64,000 bases of DNA from positions 1 to 64,000 of the forward strand of contig NZ_CANLTC010000020.1 of the NCBI RefSeq assembly GCF_947493865.1, given 5' to 3'. Position 1 is the first letter of the stretch. Each line of letters starts with the position of its first letter. The notes below the pieces were generated by a model. It saw only the letters and a program-made list of their open reading frames with translations, was not told the DNA's origin and did no database searches. Made by a program: the position numbers and the translations under genes. Shown one piece after another: positions 1-7,642 of this stretch. This DNA comes from an uncultured Halomonas sp. GTDB lineage: Bacteria > Pseudomonadota > Gammaproteobacteria > Pseudomonadales > Halomonadaceae.

Positions 1-21
1 CCGTAGCTTTTATGCGATGGT

Positions 22-393
22 ATGCGTGGCTTGCATACGCCTGTGTCTACGAGCCGACTTTTCATACAGACCCTAGTGTCGACTGACAAAGACAATCTGG
101 ATTTCATTATTTGCGTCTGTCTCTACAAGCTGCTGCCGACCTTGAAAGCGGAGTATGCGAATATCCTTTGGCGCGCCGATCTGGTGGGTGAGTCTCGTGA
201 AGGCCTTGCCGCCGCGCTCGATATCACCGTGAGCCATCTACGGGTGCGTTTGCATCGAGCCCGTCAAGCATTACGACAGCGTCTGGAAGAAACCTGCCGA
301 ACCTGTCCTATACATGGTTACTTGGATTGCCAGTGTGATTACAGCAAACATGCGCGAGCCGGGATCCAACAGGAGTCAGATGTATTGCGATAG
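22..393 (+). pseudogene. ECF-type sigma factor remnant (region 4 only)
   Basis: From about residue 36 the frame reads as sigma region 4: a LYKLLPTLKAEYANIL helix, a helix-turn-helix with LAAALDITVSHLRVRLHRAR, then a Cys-rich tail CRTCPIHGYLDCQC. This matches the C-terminal half of a family of about 190-residue ECF-like sigma factors often seen in metal islands. Region 2, needed for core and -10 binding, is absent, and a TAG at 4-6 closes the frame upstream. The first 35 or so residues look unrelated. I read it as a 5'-deleted remnant at an old recombination edge. The family call is by motif only. Confidence 0.6.
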
Positions 394-531
394 TTACGCT
401 ACCGCGGCTGGAGCATCTATTTTGCTGATATTTACGGCATCTACAAAAAGCTATCTATCAATGGCCGCTCTCTGCTGTTCGAACGCACTTCCCCTGATTT
501 ACCTCTGTTCATACCGTACCCCGCATTGCCA

Positions 532-563
532 TTCAGCGTTAATTCAGCTTGGCCGCATAGGCT
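532..563 (+). promoter_or_regulatory. Response-regulator box plus -10 (module copy 1)
   Basis: Direct repeat TTCAGC (532-537) N5 TTCAGC (543-548) with 11-bp periodicity, followed ten bases after the second TTCAG by TAGGCT (558-563). The repeat would occupy the -35 position, as in class II promoters activated by OmpR/PhoB-family regulators. The same layout recurs at 4783, 13902, 14913 and 20841. It lies 136 bp ahead of the YHS gene. The rest of 394-698 holds no gene I can support. Confidence 0.6.
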
Positions 564-610
564 GGCTATTGACAAGGAGCAAGAGAAGCCTACTTACCCG
601 CTTTTTTCGC

Positions 611-642
611 TTGACCCTTGGGTAACCCATAGGTTTTAGCCT
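611..642 (+). promoter_or_regulatory. MerR-type promoter (20-bp spacer), copy 1
   Basis: -35 TTGACC (611-616), a 20-bp spacer (617-636) and -10 TAGCCT (637-642). The spacer holds the dyad TGGGTAACCCA (619-629) with outer ACC/GGT arms at 614-616 and 632-634. Over-long spacers with a central dyad are the hallmark of promoters untwisted by MerR-family metal sensors. It reads into the YHS/DUF5676/CDF genes. An almost identical copy lies at 4862-4893. No regulator gene lies next to either copy. Confidence 0.65.
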
Positions 643-698
643 GGACTCAAGCTCGCTTGTGCAAAGCCGCGAGATGTTGATGGTGAAGGAGAGAGGCG

Positions 699-1055
699 AT
701 GAACGAACTGGTGTATTTCATGCTCTGGGCAGGAATCATCTTCCTGATGATGCGCTTTGGCTGTGGCGCTCACGTAATGGGCCATGGACGTGATAAAGCC
801 AAGCATGGCGAGGGGACACCAAAGGAGCAGGCGACCACCGAAGGCCTGCGTTGGACACCACCCGTCGACGACGTGGATCCGGTGTGCGGCAAGACCGTCA
901 GCACTGAAACGGCCAAGCCGAGCGTCCATGACGGCCATGTCTATTACTTCTGCTCCCGTGACTGCCGCGAACGCTTCGAGGCCGCGCCCACACAATATCT
1001 CGCCGGTGATGAAACCAAGCATCCGTCCGCCCAACCGGAGAACGAGCATGCCTGA
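699..1055 (+). CDS. YHS-domain membrane-anchored protein
   Basis: This 118-residue protein has one N-terminal membrane segment (about residues 4-20) and then a soluble YHS domain: DPVCGKTV near residue 60 and YYFCSRDCRERF about 27 residues later. YHS domains are short, probably metal-binding modules found with copper ATPases and other metal-handling proteins; the three Cys here are the usual candidate ligands. The start has a GGAGAG site 10 bases upstream. The 3' end overlaps the next gene by 8 bases, so the two are probably translationally coupled. It follows the tandem promoters at 532 and 611. Exact function is unknown. Confidence 0.75.
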   Translation: MNELVYFMLWAGIIFLMMRFGCGAHVMGHGRDKAKHGEGTPKEQATTEGLRWTPPVDDVDPVCGKTVSTETAKPSVHDGHVYYFCSRDCRERFEAAPTQYLAGDETKHPSAQPENEHA

Positions 1056-1398
1056 CGTCGAGACCGCTTCAAGCACCAAACCCAAGCCCAAGCCGCGTTA
1101 TGGCACACCTTTGCCGGCTCAAGCCGTGCCTCGGGTTCCGGTGGTCGCCCTGGGAATGAGCCTGGGGCTGTTTCTGGCCGTGACCTTCATTCTATGTGTC
1201 GGCTTCGGCCTGCTGTTTCCCGACAGGGCGATGTATGAGAGCTGGTTGCGCCTGCTGCCTGGCTTCACCTGGTTGAGCTGGCCAAGTTTCTTCCTAGGCC
1301 TGGCGGAAAGCTTCGGCTATGGCTGGTACGTGGCCCTGGTCTTCGGCCCGCTCTACAACTTCTTTGCCGCTCGTATCAATCGGCGTAGAGGAGCATGA
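1048..1398 (+). CDS. DUF5676-family membrane protein
   Basis: This 116-residue protein has a basic proline/lysine-rich N-terminus followed by two hydrophobic segments (about 33-55 and 75-105) and a C-terminal YNFFAARI. The pattern of first helix, polar loop ending in WPSFFLGLAESF, second helix and terminal LYNF matches the small two-helix DUF5676 family, which commonly sits beside YHS proteins and metal transporters. I chose the ATG at 1048 because upstream in-frame codons only shadow the YHS gene, and an 8-base overlap is typical of coupled genes. No biochemical role is known to me. Confidence 0.6.
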   Translation: MPDVETASSTKPKPKPRYGTPLPAQAVPRVPVVALGMSLGLFLAVTFILCVGFGLLFPDRAMYESWLRLLPGFTWLSWPSFFLGLAESFGYGWYVALVFGPLYNFFAARINRRRGA

Positions 1399-1498
1399 GC
1401 CATATCGCGGGGCCACCTCGCCTGTATGGCTCGCATAGCGCCAAGCAGGTCTCGAGGGCGTGTGCGGCACTGTCAATTTCAAAATAAGAGTAAGCCCT

Positions 1499-2431
1499 AT
1501 GGGTTCTGAAAGAAGCAGCCACGGCCACGCGGGACACATGCCCACCAGCGGGCCCGGCATGGCCATGTCGGCTTGGCTGACGGGCATCTACTTCTTCATC
1601 GAGATGGGCATCGGCCTGTGGACCGGCTCTATCGCGGTGATCTCGGATGCCTTTCATACTTTCTCGGCGGTGGGGGGCGTGCTGGTGGCCATCATTGCCG
1701 CCCGGCTCGCGCGCCGCCCCGCAGACGAGGCGCGCAGCTTTGGCTGGTACCGCGCTGAGATCGTCGGTGCGCTGGTCAATGGCGGTTTCCTGCTCGGCAT
1801 GGCACTCGTCGTGATCGCGATGGGCACGATGCGGCTCACCGACCCCATCGACTTATCCACGGGGCCAATGCTGTGGGCCGCCGCCGGCGGCTTGTTCACC
1901 GAATTCATTTCGCTGGGCTTGATCTGGAAGCAGAGCCGCACCGACCTCAATGTGCGCGGTGCGCTGTGGCATATCATCCAGACCTTCGTGGGTAGCATTC
2001 TGATCATCGTGACCGCTCTGGTGATTCGCTTTACCGGGTTTTTGCTCATCGACCCGATCCTCGGCATCGTTTTCGGCGTGGTCCTGCTCTGGGCGAGTTG
2101 GGGCATCCTGCGCGATGCCGCTCATCTGTTGATGGAGGGAACGCCCGCCGAAGTCAGTCTGGCCGAGGTGGCCAAAGCACTAGAAGCGCTCGATGGTGTC
2201 TCTGATGCTCACCATGTCCATGCCTGGGCGCTGACCAGCGGACGCTACGTGTTCTCGGGCCATTTGCGGATCGCCGACGGCGCCGATTCACAGGCGGTGT
2301 TGAAGACCGCCTACGGCATGCTGAAAGAGAAATACGGCTTTTTCTTCGCCACCTTGCAGGTGGAAACCGCCTGCCTTGACGAGTCCGGCGCCGAGGCAAT
2401 CGATATCACGCGTACGGCCGGCGAGGGCTGA
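1499..2431 (+). CDS. CDF-family cation transporter with altered metal site
   Basis: This 310-residue protein resembles CzcD/ZitB-type cation diffusion facilitators: six membrane helices (about residues 24-220) and a C-terminal ferredoxin-like domain (HHVHAWALTSGRY, then the ATLQVE strand). In ordinary members TM2 and TM5 each carry HxxxD, together forming the transport site. Here TM2 reads H53-TFS-A57 and TM5 reads H158-IIQ-T162, so both aspartates are missing. The other CDF in this window (50914-51903) keeps both. It may move a different ion or be inactive. The start at 1499 follows a weak AAGAG; the upstream in-frame ATG at 1460 has no ribosome site. It is tightly followed by the DMT gene. 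Confidence 0.8.
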   Translation: MGSERSSHGHAGHMPTSGPGMAMSAWLTGIYFFIEMGIGLWTGSIAVISDAFHTFSAVGGVLVAIIAARLARRPADEARSFGWYRAEIVGALVNGGFLLGMALVVIAMGTMRLTDPIDLSTGPMLWAAAGGLFTEFISLGLIWKQSRTDLNVRGALWHIIQTFVGSILIIVTALVIRFTGFLLIDPILGIVFGVVLLWASWGILRDAAHLLMEGTPAEVSLAEVAKALEALDGVSDAHHVHAWALTSGRYVFSGHLRIADGADSQAVLKTAYGMLKEKYGFFFATLQVETACLDESGAEAIDITRTAGEG

Positions 2432-2433
2432 AT

Positions 2434-3348
2434 ATGAAGACCTTGCTCCTGCTGGCGTTGATTACGATTTCCGAGGCGACCATCGGCGTGTTCGTCAAGC
2501 TCACCGACGGGCTGATTGCCGTTCAGACGCTGACATTCTATGCGATGGCTTTCGCGGCCATCTTTCTGTTTATCGCGCGCGCTCTGGCGAGCGGCGAATG
2601 GCCGCGATTCCCCAAAGGCAATGTGCGGGACACGGCCCTCATTGGCATATTGATCGCGGCTCAGGGCGGTGCCTTCAACTTCGCCATGACATTGGTGCCG
2701 ATTGCCAATGCGGTGATCTTCTGGAGCATCGCGCCGTTTTTCGTCTTCATTTTTTCGGCGCTGTTCCTGGGCGAGAAGGCGCGCAAGAGTTACATCCTTA
2801 TCTTCGCGATCGCCCTGACCGGCATTGCCATTGCCAATCCACTTGGCGGTGGCAATATGCTGGGTAATTTCGTGGCACTGGCGACCGGTGCGATCTATGC
2901 CGCGATGGTGACCTATATGCGTCATGAGGGTAAGACCGAGACAGGTAACGATATTGCCTGGTCGCTGCTGGTCGCCGCGCTAGTGCTCTCGCCCGCGCTT
3001 CTGCTCGCCGGTCCCGGGGCCGTCGCAACCCTTATCCCCTACTCGGCACTAGGTATGAGTCTGCCCGTCATGCTCTGGGCCCTGGGCCTGGGTGTGATCT
3101 CCACGGGCTTCGCTTACTTCGGTATCTCCATTGTGCTGAAGACAATCAACGCCAATGTCTATGCCCTCACCGATATCATCGTCTCGCCCATTGTGGCCTC
3201 CACACTGGGCTATCTGATCTTTGCCGAAGTGCCAGGAGAAGGGATGCTTTATGGCGGTGCGATGCTGCTCGGTGCCGGGTTCTGGCTGTCATGGGAGATG
3301 TCGAAAGCGGACAAGAATCGTGCCGTTCATCCCTGCCAGAGCGCATAG
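2434..3348 (+). CDS. DMT/EamA-family membrane exporter
   Basis: A 304-residue integral membrane protein with about ten hydrophobic helices arranged as two repeated EamA halves (roughly 1-135 and 145-290). Each half ends in the usual pattern of a helix followed by a short GE-containing loop (FLGEKARKS in the first, FAEVPGEG in the second). EamA/DMT proteins export metabolites, amino acids or drugs; substrate cannot be read from sequence. It starts two bases after the CDF stop codon, so it is almost certainly in the same transcript. A link to metal resistance rests only on position. Confidence 0.75.
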   Translation: MKTLLLLALITISEATIGVFVKLTDGLIAVQTLTFYAMAFAAIFLFIARALASGEWPRFPKGNVRDTALIGILIAAQGGAFNFAMTLVPIANAVIFWSIAPFFVFIFSALFLGEKARKSYILIFAIALTGIAIANPLGGGNMLGNFVALATGAIYAAMVTYMRHEGKTETGNDIAWSLLVAALVLSPALLLAGPGAVATLIPYSALGMSLPVMLWALGLGVISTGFAYFGISIVLKTINANVYALTDIIVSPIVASTLGYLIFAEVPGEGMLYGGAMLLGAGFWLSWEMSKADKNRAVHPCQSA

Positions 3349-3460
3349 GAGTGCTTTCCATGCAAGCCGCCGCCTTCTCCGGTTCCTTAACCTGGTGTGG
3401 TCTTGTAAAAAGCAGTTCGGATCAGTCGGTTTTAATCGATAACATTAACGAGTTAATGCC

Positions 3461-4105
3461 ATGAACGAATCCATTAATCATAGCGGGGCCTGGGGCCTTG
3501 CGCTGATCGTCATCGTACTAGTGTCCTGGTTCTTCTATCGCTATTTCGCCCCGAAGAACTGGCACGAATGGGCCGGTGCCGGCGCGGTACAGGCCTTCAT
3601 CATCGCGCTCTACGCCGAGATGTACGGCTTTCCGCTGACCATCTATCTGCTGGTGCGTTTCTTCGGCCTGGATAGTGAGTATGTCAGCGCCAGTCTCTGG
3701 TCGACGCTGGTGGGGCTGGGAGAAACCGGCATGCTGATCTCCATGCTGCTCGGTTATGGACTGGCGTTTACCGGTATCGGAATATTCATCCAAGGCTGGC
3801 GGCAAGTGTACAAGGCGCGACGCGAGGACCATCTGGTGACTGGCGGACTGTACGCCCTCGTACGCCATCCCCAATACACCGGTTTGTTCGTCGCCTTGTT
3901 CGGCGAAGGCGTGGTGCATTGGCCAACGCTCTTCTCGGTCGGTCTGTTTCCGGTGATCGTACTTACCTATGTCTGGCTGGCCCACCGCGAGGAAAAGCAG
4001 ATGCTGGCCCGGTTCGGCGACGCTTACCGTGCCTATCAGCGGCGGGTACCAATGTTTATACCTCGCTGGGGTCAGTGGCGGGAACTGGCGGATACCTCGC
4101 GATAA
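3461..4105 (+). CDS. ICMT/PEMT-like membrane methyltransferase
   Basis: 214 residues with several membrane helices in the first 125, then the family signature: LVTGGLYALVRHPQYTGLF (about 125-143) and REEKQMLARFGDAYRAYQRR (about 174-193). The RHPQY block and the REE...Y...Y block form the SAM-binding pocket in isoprenylcysteine carboxyl methyltransferase and bacterial phospholipid methyltransferase relatives. Bacterial members of this group are common in metal islands and mostly of unknown substrate. There is a 112-bp gap after the DMT gene, so it may have its own promoter. Substrate not predicted. Confidence 0.7.
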   Translation: MNESINHSGAWGLALIVIVLVSWFFYRYFAPKNWHEWAGAGAVQAFIIALYAEMYGFPLTIYLLVRFFGLDSEYVSASLWSTLVGLGETGMLISMLLGYGLAFTGIGIFIQGWRQVYKARREDHLVTGGLYALVRHPQYTGLFVALFGEGVVHWPTLFSVGLFPVIVLTYVWLAHREEKQMLARFGDAYRAYQRRVPMFIPRWGQWRELADTSR

Positions 4106-4290
4106 GCCGAGGCTTCACTGACCTTACGCAATTAATACCCAGAAAAGGCCGAACGCACTGTAACGCTTAGCACGCTGAACCGTCTATTGGGTTACCAAGA
4201 ACATTGCTAGCGGCACGGACGCCTCCGTAAAACATGTGTTTGAAATCTGACTTTTGAAATTGAGAGTTGAAATTCAAGTGGGAGACAACG

Positions 4291-4749
4291 ATGCAAGTCG
4301 AAACATTGAGCGACGTCCTGGACTGGACGAAAGCGATCCACAACAACCTGGCGGATTGCCTGACCCATTGCGGCGAGGGCACCGAGCGTGAACGGCTCAA
4401 GATGCTGCTGGATTATCTCGCCCATCATGAACGCGAACTCAGCCGCGTCATCACGCTGACCAAGCAGCATGCCACCCCCGCGGCACTCAATACCTGGTGC
4501 TATGACTATTTCGAGAAGTATCCGGTTAAGCCACATGAGGAATGTCATGCCGAGTTTCGCGATATGGATACGCGCCAAGTTGTCGCCACCCTGCTCGCCG
4601 TGCATGAAAAGATCATTGGCCTATATCGCTACTTGCATCCACGCGCCGAAGTAACGTCGTCTCGCGAGCTGCTCGCGCAGCTCATGGAGCTTGAGCAACA
4701 CGAAGCCATGCGTATCGCTCGTGACACGGCAAGGATGGAAGACCTGTGA
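4291..4749 (+). CDS. Small helical protein of unknown function
   Basis: 152 residues, predicted almost entirely helical, rich in His, Glu and Leu (for example LLDYLAHHERELSRVITL and MELEQHEAMRIARD). It has no signal peptide or membrane segment. The spacing of His and Glu on the helices is reminiscent of a helical-bundle (hemerythrin- or ferritin-like) protein, but I cannot identify a defined ligand set. The ATG at 4291 is preceded by GGGAGA at a good distance; a start at 4267 has none. It is flanked by about 185 bp upstream and by promoter module copy 2 downstream, so it may be transcribed alone. Confidence 0.6.
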   Translation: MQVETLSDVLDWTKAIHNNLADCLTHCGEGTERERLKMLLDYLAHHERELSRVITLTKQHATPAALNTWCYDYFEKYPVKPHEECHAEFRDMDTRQVVATLLAVHEKIIGLYRYLHPRAEVTSSRELLAQLMELEQHEAMRIARDTARMEDL

Positions 4750-4782
4750 TACCCCCTCAAGCGTCTCATCTCAAGGCAAGCG

Positions 4783-4814
4783 TTCAGCGTTGATTCAGTT
4801 CCACCGCATAGGCT
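4783..4814 (+). promoter_or_regulatory. Response-regulator box plus -10 (module copy 2)
   Basis: TTCAGC (4783-4788) N5 TTCAGT (4794-4799), ten bases after TTCAG then TAGGCT (4809-4814). The box and the -10 hexamer match copy 1 closely, and the distance to the downstream MerR-type promoter is the same 79 bp. It lies ahead of the SHOCT and copper-ATPase genes. Confidence 0.6.
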
Positions 4815-4861
4815 GACAGTTGACCGGGATCAAGCGCGGCATTCATCCAGGACGTCCTAGC

Positions 4862-4893
4862 TTGACCCTTGGGTAACCCATAAGTTTTAGCCT
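4862..4893 (+). promoter_or_regulatory. MerR-type promoter (20-bp spacer), copy 2
   Basis: -35 TTGACC (4862-4867), a 20-bp spacer holding the dyad TGGGTAACCCA (4870-4880), and -10 TAGCCT (4888-4893). Between 4861 and 4893 only one base differs from the copy at 611-642. It reads into the small SHOCT gene and copA, which fits induction of a copper ATPase by a CueR-like sensor encoded elsewhere. The inducing metal is inferred from the downstream genes. Confidence 0.65.
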
Positions 4894-4943
4894 GATATCA
4901 GGACTTGTCAACAGGGTTACCACTAATAGAAGGAGATCCGGCC

Positions 4944-5177
4944 ATGTGGGGAGACATGATGGCTTATATGGGGAATTACGGCTGGGGGCACATGCTTTTT
5001 GGCGGGCTCATGATGGTGCTGTTCTGGGGCGCCGTCATTGCTCTGGTCGTTTTTCTGGTGCGTAGCCTGATTCGAGGCCGGGTCGAGGTAGGCGATGGCG
5101 TTTCTCGGCAGCGACCAACGGCACTGGATCTTCTGCAAGAACGCTACGCCCGAGGCGAGATCGACCAGCAGGACTAG
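4944..5177 (+). CDS. SHOCT-domain small membrane protein
   Basis: 77 residues: a Met/Gly/Trp-rich start, one membrane helix (about 16-40), then a short cytosolic tail ending LDLLQERYARGEIDQQD, the SHOCT motif (a single amphipathic helix common at protein C-termini). The start is fixed by AAGGAG at 4930-4935, nine bases before ATG. Similar small proteins often precede copper-transporting ATPases. The N-terminal Met residues might touch Cu(I), but that is inference. It is the first gene after tandem promoter copy 2. Confidence 0.75.
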   Translation: MWGDMMAYMGNYGWGHMLFGGLMMVLFWGAVIALVVFLVRSLIRGRVEVGDGVSRQRPTALDLLQERYARGEIDQQD

Positions 5178-5237
5178 GAGCAACGCAAGAGCGATCTTGT
5201 GCATTGACGGTTTTTGTGTAGTGACGGAGACGATTCC

Positions 5238-7640
5238 ATGACTCAGCAGCAACGTATAAAACAGCAGGAACACTCGCCTCAGGATAAGCAGGGGCGAAGC
5301 GCAGAAGCCAGCGATCAAGAGACTTCCCAATACACCTGCCCGATGCACCCCGAGATGGTATCCGACCAGCCCGGTGATTGCCCAAAGTGCGGCATGCACC
5401 TTGTGGCTGTAGGCAGCGACGACGCACAGGCACATTCCTGTCATGGCGGGCAAGGTCATGGGGCCGCTGCGCCGGTGCGCGGCGGCAAGTACGACAAGGT
5501 GCCGGCCGGGCATGTCGGCGCCGTCTACACTTGCCCGATGCACCCCGAGGTGCGGCAGACCAAGCACGGTGCCTGCCCACTGTGTGGCATGGGGCTGGAG
5601 CTGGAATCGACGGCGGTCGACGACGAGGGGCCGAATCCCGAGCTGGTGGATTTCACCCGCCGCTTCTGGGTCGCGGCCGCTCTCACGATCCCGGTGCTGG
5701 TGCTGGCAATGTCCCCCTATCTGGGCCTTACGGCGATCCGCGACTTCTTCGGTGAACGAAACGCGATGTGGCTCGAACTGGTGCTTAGCACCCCGGTGAT
5801 CTTGTGGTCGGGCTGGCCATTCTTCGTGCGCGGCTGGAATTCATTTCGCACCATGAATCTCAACATGTTCAGTCTGATCGGCATGGGGGTCGGCGCGGCC
5901 TATCTCTTCTCGATCGTCGCGGTGCTGGCGCCGGGCATCTTCCCCGAGGGCTTCCGCGATCCCGAAACCGGCCAGGTCGGTGTCTATTTCGAGGCCGCGG
6001 CGGTCATCGTCGCCCTGGTTCTGCTGGGCCAGGTCATGGAGTTGCGCGCCCGTGAGGGCACCGGCAAGGCGATCCGCGCGCTGCTGGACATGGCCGCCAA
6101 GACCGCCCGGGTGATCCGCCCTGACGGCAGCGAGGAAGAGATCCCGTTGGAAGACGTGCAGGTGGGCGACCATCTGCGGGTACGCCCCGGCGACAAGGTA
6201 CCGGTGGACGGCGTGGTGGTCGAGGGCCGCTCTTCCATCGACGAATCGATGATCTCCGGCGAGCCGGTGCCGGTGGAAAAGGTCGGCGGCGACAAGGTCA
6301 CCGGGGCCACCATCAACGGCACCGGCAGTCTGGTCATGGAGGCCACCCGGGTCGGTGCCGATACCATGCTCAGCCAGATCGTCGAGATGGTCGCGAATGC
6401 CCAGCGCTCCCGCGCCCCGATCCAGAAATTCGCCGACAAGGTGGCGGGGAAGTTCGTGCCCGCGGTGATCATCATCGCGATCATTTCCTTCGTTTCCTGG
6501 GCGATCTGGGGGCCGGTGCCGGCGCTGGCCTACGGGCTGGTCTCGGCGGTGGCGGTGCTGATCATCGCCTGCCCCTGTGCGCTGGGGCTCGCCACGCCGA
6601 TGTCGATCATGACCGCCACCGGGCGTGGCGCGCAGGCTGGCGTGCTGATCAAGAACGCCGAGGCGCTGGAGCGTTTCGCCAAGGTCGATACGCTGATGGT
6701 TGACAAGACCGGCACCCTGACCGAAGGCAAGCCGAAACTGGTGGCGGTGCTGCCTGAAACCGGACACGACGAGACCGAGGTGCTGCGTCTGGCCGCGACG
6801 CTGGAAAAGGGCTCCGAGCACCCGCTGGCCGAGGCCATCGTCACCGGCGCCGAGGAGCGCGATGTCACGCTGGGCAAGGCCAATGATTTCGAGGCCGTGA
6901 CCGGCATGGGCGTCAAGGGTGTGGTCGACGGCAAGCCGGTGGCACTGGGCAATGCCAGGCTGATGGCCGAACTGGGCCTCGACGGCGGCAAGCTGGCGGA
7001 CACCGCCAATGCCCGCCGGGACGAGGGCGAGACGGTGATGTTCGTGGTGCTCGACGGCGCCATCGCCGGCCTGGTCAGTGTCGCCGACCCGGTGAAGGCA
7101 ACCACGCCCGACGCCCTAAAGGCACTGCACAAACTGGGTTTCCGCATCATCATGGCCACCGGCGATAACGAGCGCACCGCGAAGGCGGTGGCCGGACGCC
7201 TGGGCATCGATGAAATCCGCGCCGATGTCATGCCCCAGGACAAGGCCCGCATCATCAAGGAACTGCAGGCCGAAGGTCGCAAAGTGGCGATGGCCGGCGA
7301 CGGGGTCAACGACGCCCCCGCGCTGGCCCAGGCGGATGTCGGCATCGCCATGGGCACCGGCGCCGACGTGGCGATCGAAAGCGCGGGCTTCACCCTGGTC
7401 AAGGGCAACCTCGACGGCATCGTGCGCGCCCGCAAGCTGTCGTTGGCCACCATGCGCAACATCAAGGAGAACCTGTTCTTCGCGCTGATCTATAACGGTG
7501 CCGGCGTACCCATCGCCGCCGGGATCCTCTATCCGTTCCTCGGCATCCTGATCTCGCCGATGTTCGCCGCCTTCGCGATGACCGCGTCGTCCCTGTCGGT
7601 GGTCTTGAATGCGCTGCGTTTGCGCCGGGTGAGGATCTGA
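5238..7640 (+). CDS. copA: Cu(I)-exporting P1B-type ATPase
   Basis: An 800-residue copper pump. The N-terminus carries two heavy-metal-binding (HMBD, CPMHPE...CxxCGM) motifs at about residues 33-54 and 95-118 instead of classic HMA domains. The catalytic core is complete: TGE-type actuator loop (SGEPVPVEK), CPC at 445-447 in the sixth helix, phosphorylated Asp489 in [13 protein letters not shown], and [10 protein letters not shown]. The YN...P and MxxSS signatures in the last two helices mark the P1B-1 (Cu/Ag) group. It pumps Cu(I) from cytosol to periplasm, upstream of Cus-mediated expulsion. The start at 5238 follows GGAG; an upstream ATG at 5214 is less likely. The next gene begins two bases after its stop. 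Confidence 0.93.
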   Translation: MTQQQRIKQQEHSPQDKQGRSAEASDQETSQYTCPMHPEMVSDQPGDCPKCGMHLVAVGSDDAQAHSCHGGQGHGAAAPVRGGKYDKVPAGHVGAVYTCPMHPEVRQTKHGACPLCGMGLELESTAVDDEGPNPELVDFTRRFWVAAALTIPVLVLAMSPYLGLTAIRDFFGERNAMWLELVLSTPVILWSGWPFFVRGWNSFRTMNLNMFSLIGMGVGAAYLFSIVAVLAPGIFPEGFRDPETGQVGVYFEAAAVIVALVLLGQVMELRAREGTGKAIRALLDMAAKTARVIRPDGSEEEIPLEDVQVGDHLRVRPGDKVPVDGVVVEGRSSIDESMISGEPVPVEKVGGDKVTGATINGTGSLVMEATRVGADTMLSQIVEMVANAQRSRAPIQKFADKVAGKFVPAVIIIAIISFVSWAIWGPVPALAYGLVSAVAVLIIACPCALGLATPMSIMTATGRGAQAGVLIKNAEALERFAKVDTLMVDKTGTLTEGKPKLVAVLPETGHDETEVLRLAATLEKGSEHPLAEAIVTGAEERDVTLGKANDFEAVTGMGVKGVVDGKPVALGNARLMAELGLDGGKLADTANARRDEGETVMFVVLDGAIAGLVSVADPVKATTPDALKALHKLGFRIIMATGDNERTAKAVAGRLGIDEIRADVMPQDKARIIKELQAEGRKVAMAGDGVNDAPALAQADVGIAMGTGADVAIESAGFTLVKGNLDGIVRARKLSLATMRNIKENLFFALIYNGAGVPIAAGILYPFLGILISPMFAAFAMTASSLSVVLNALRLRRVRI

Positions 7641-7642
7641 TC

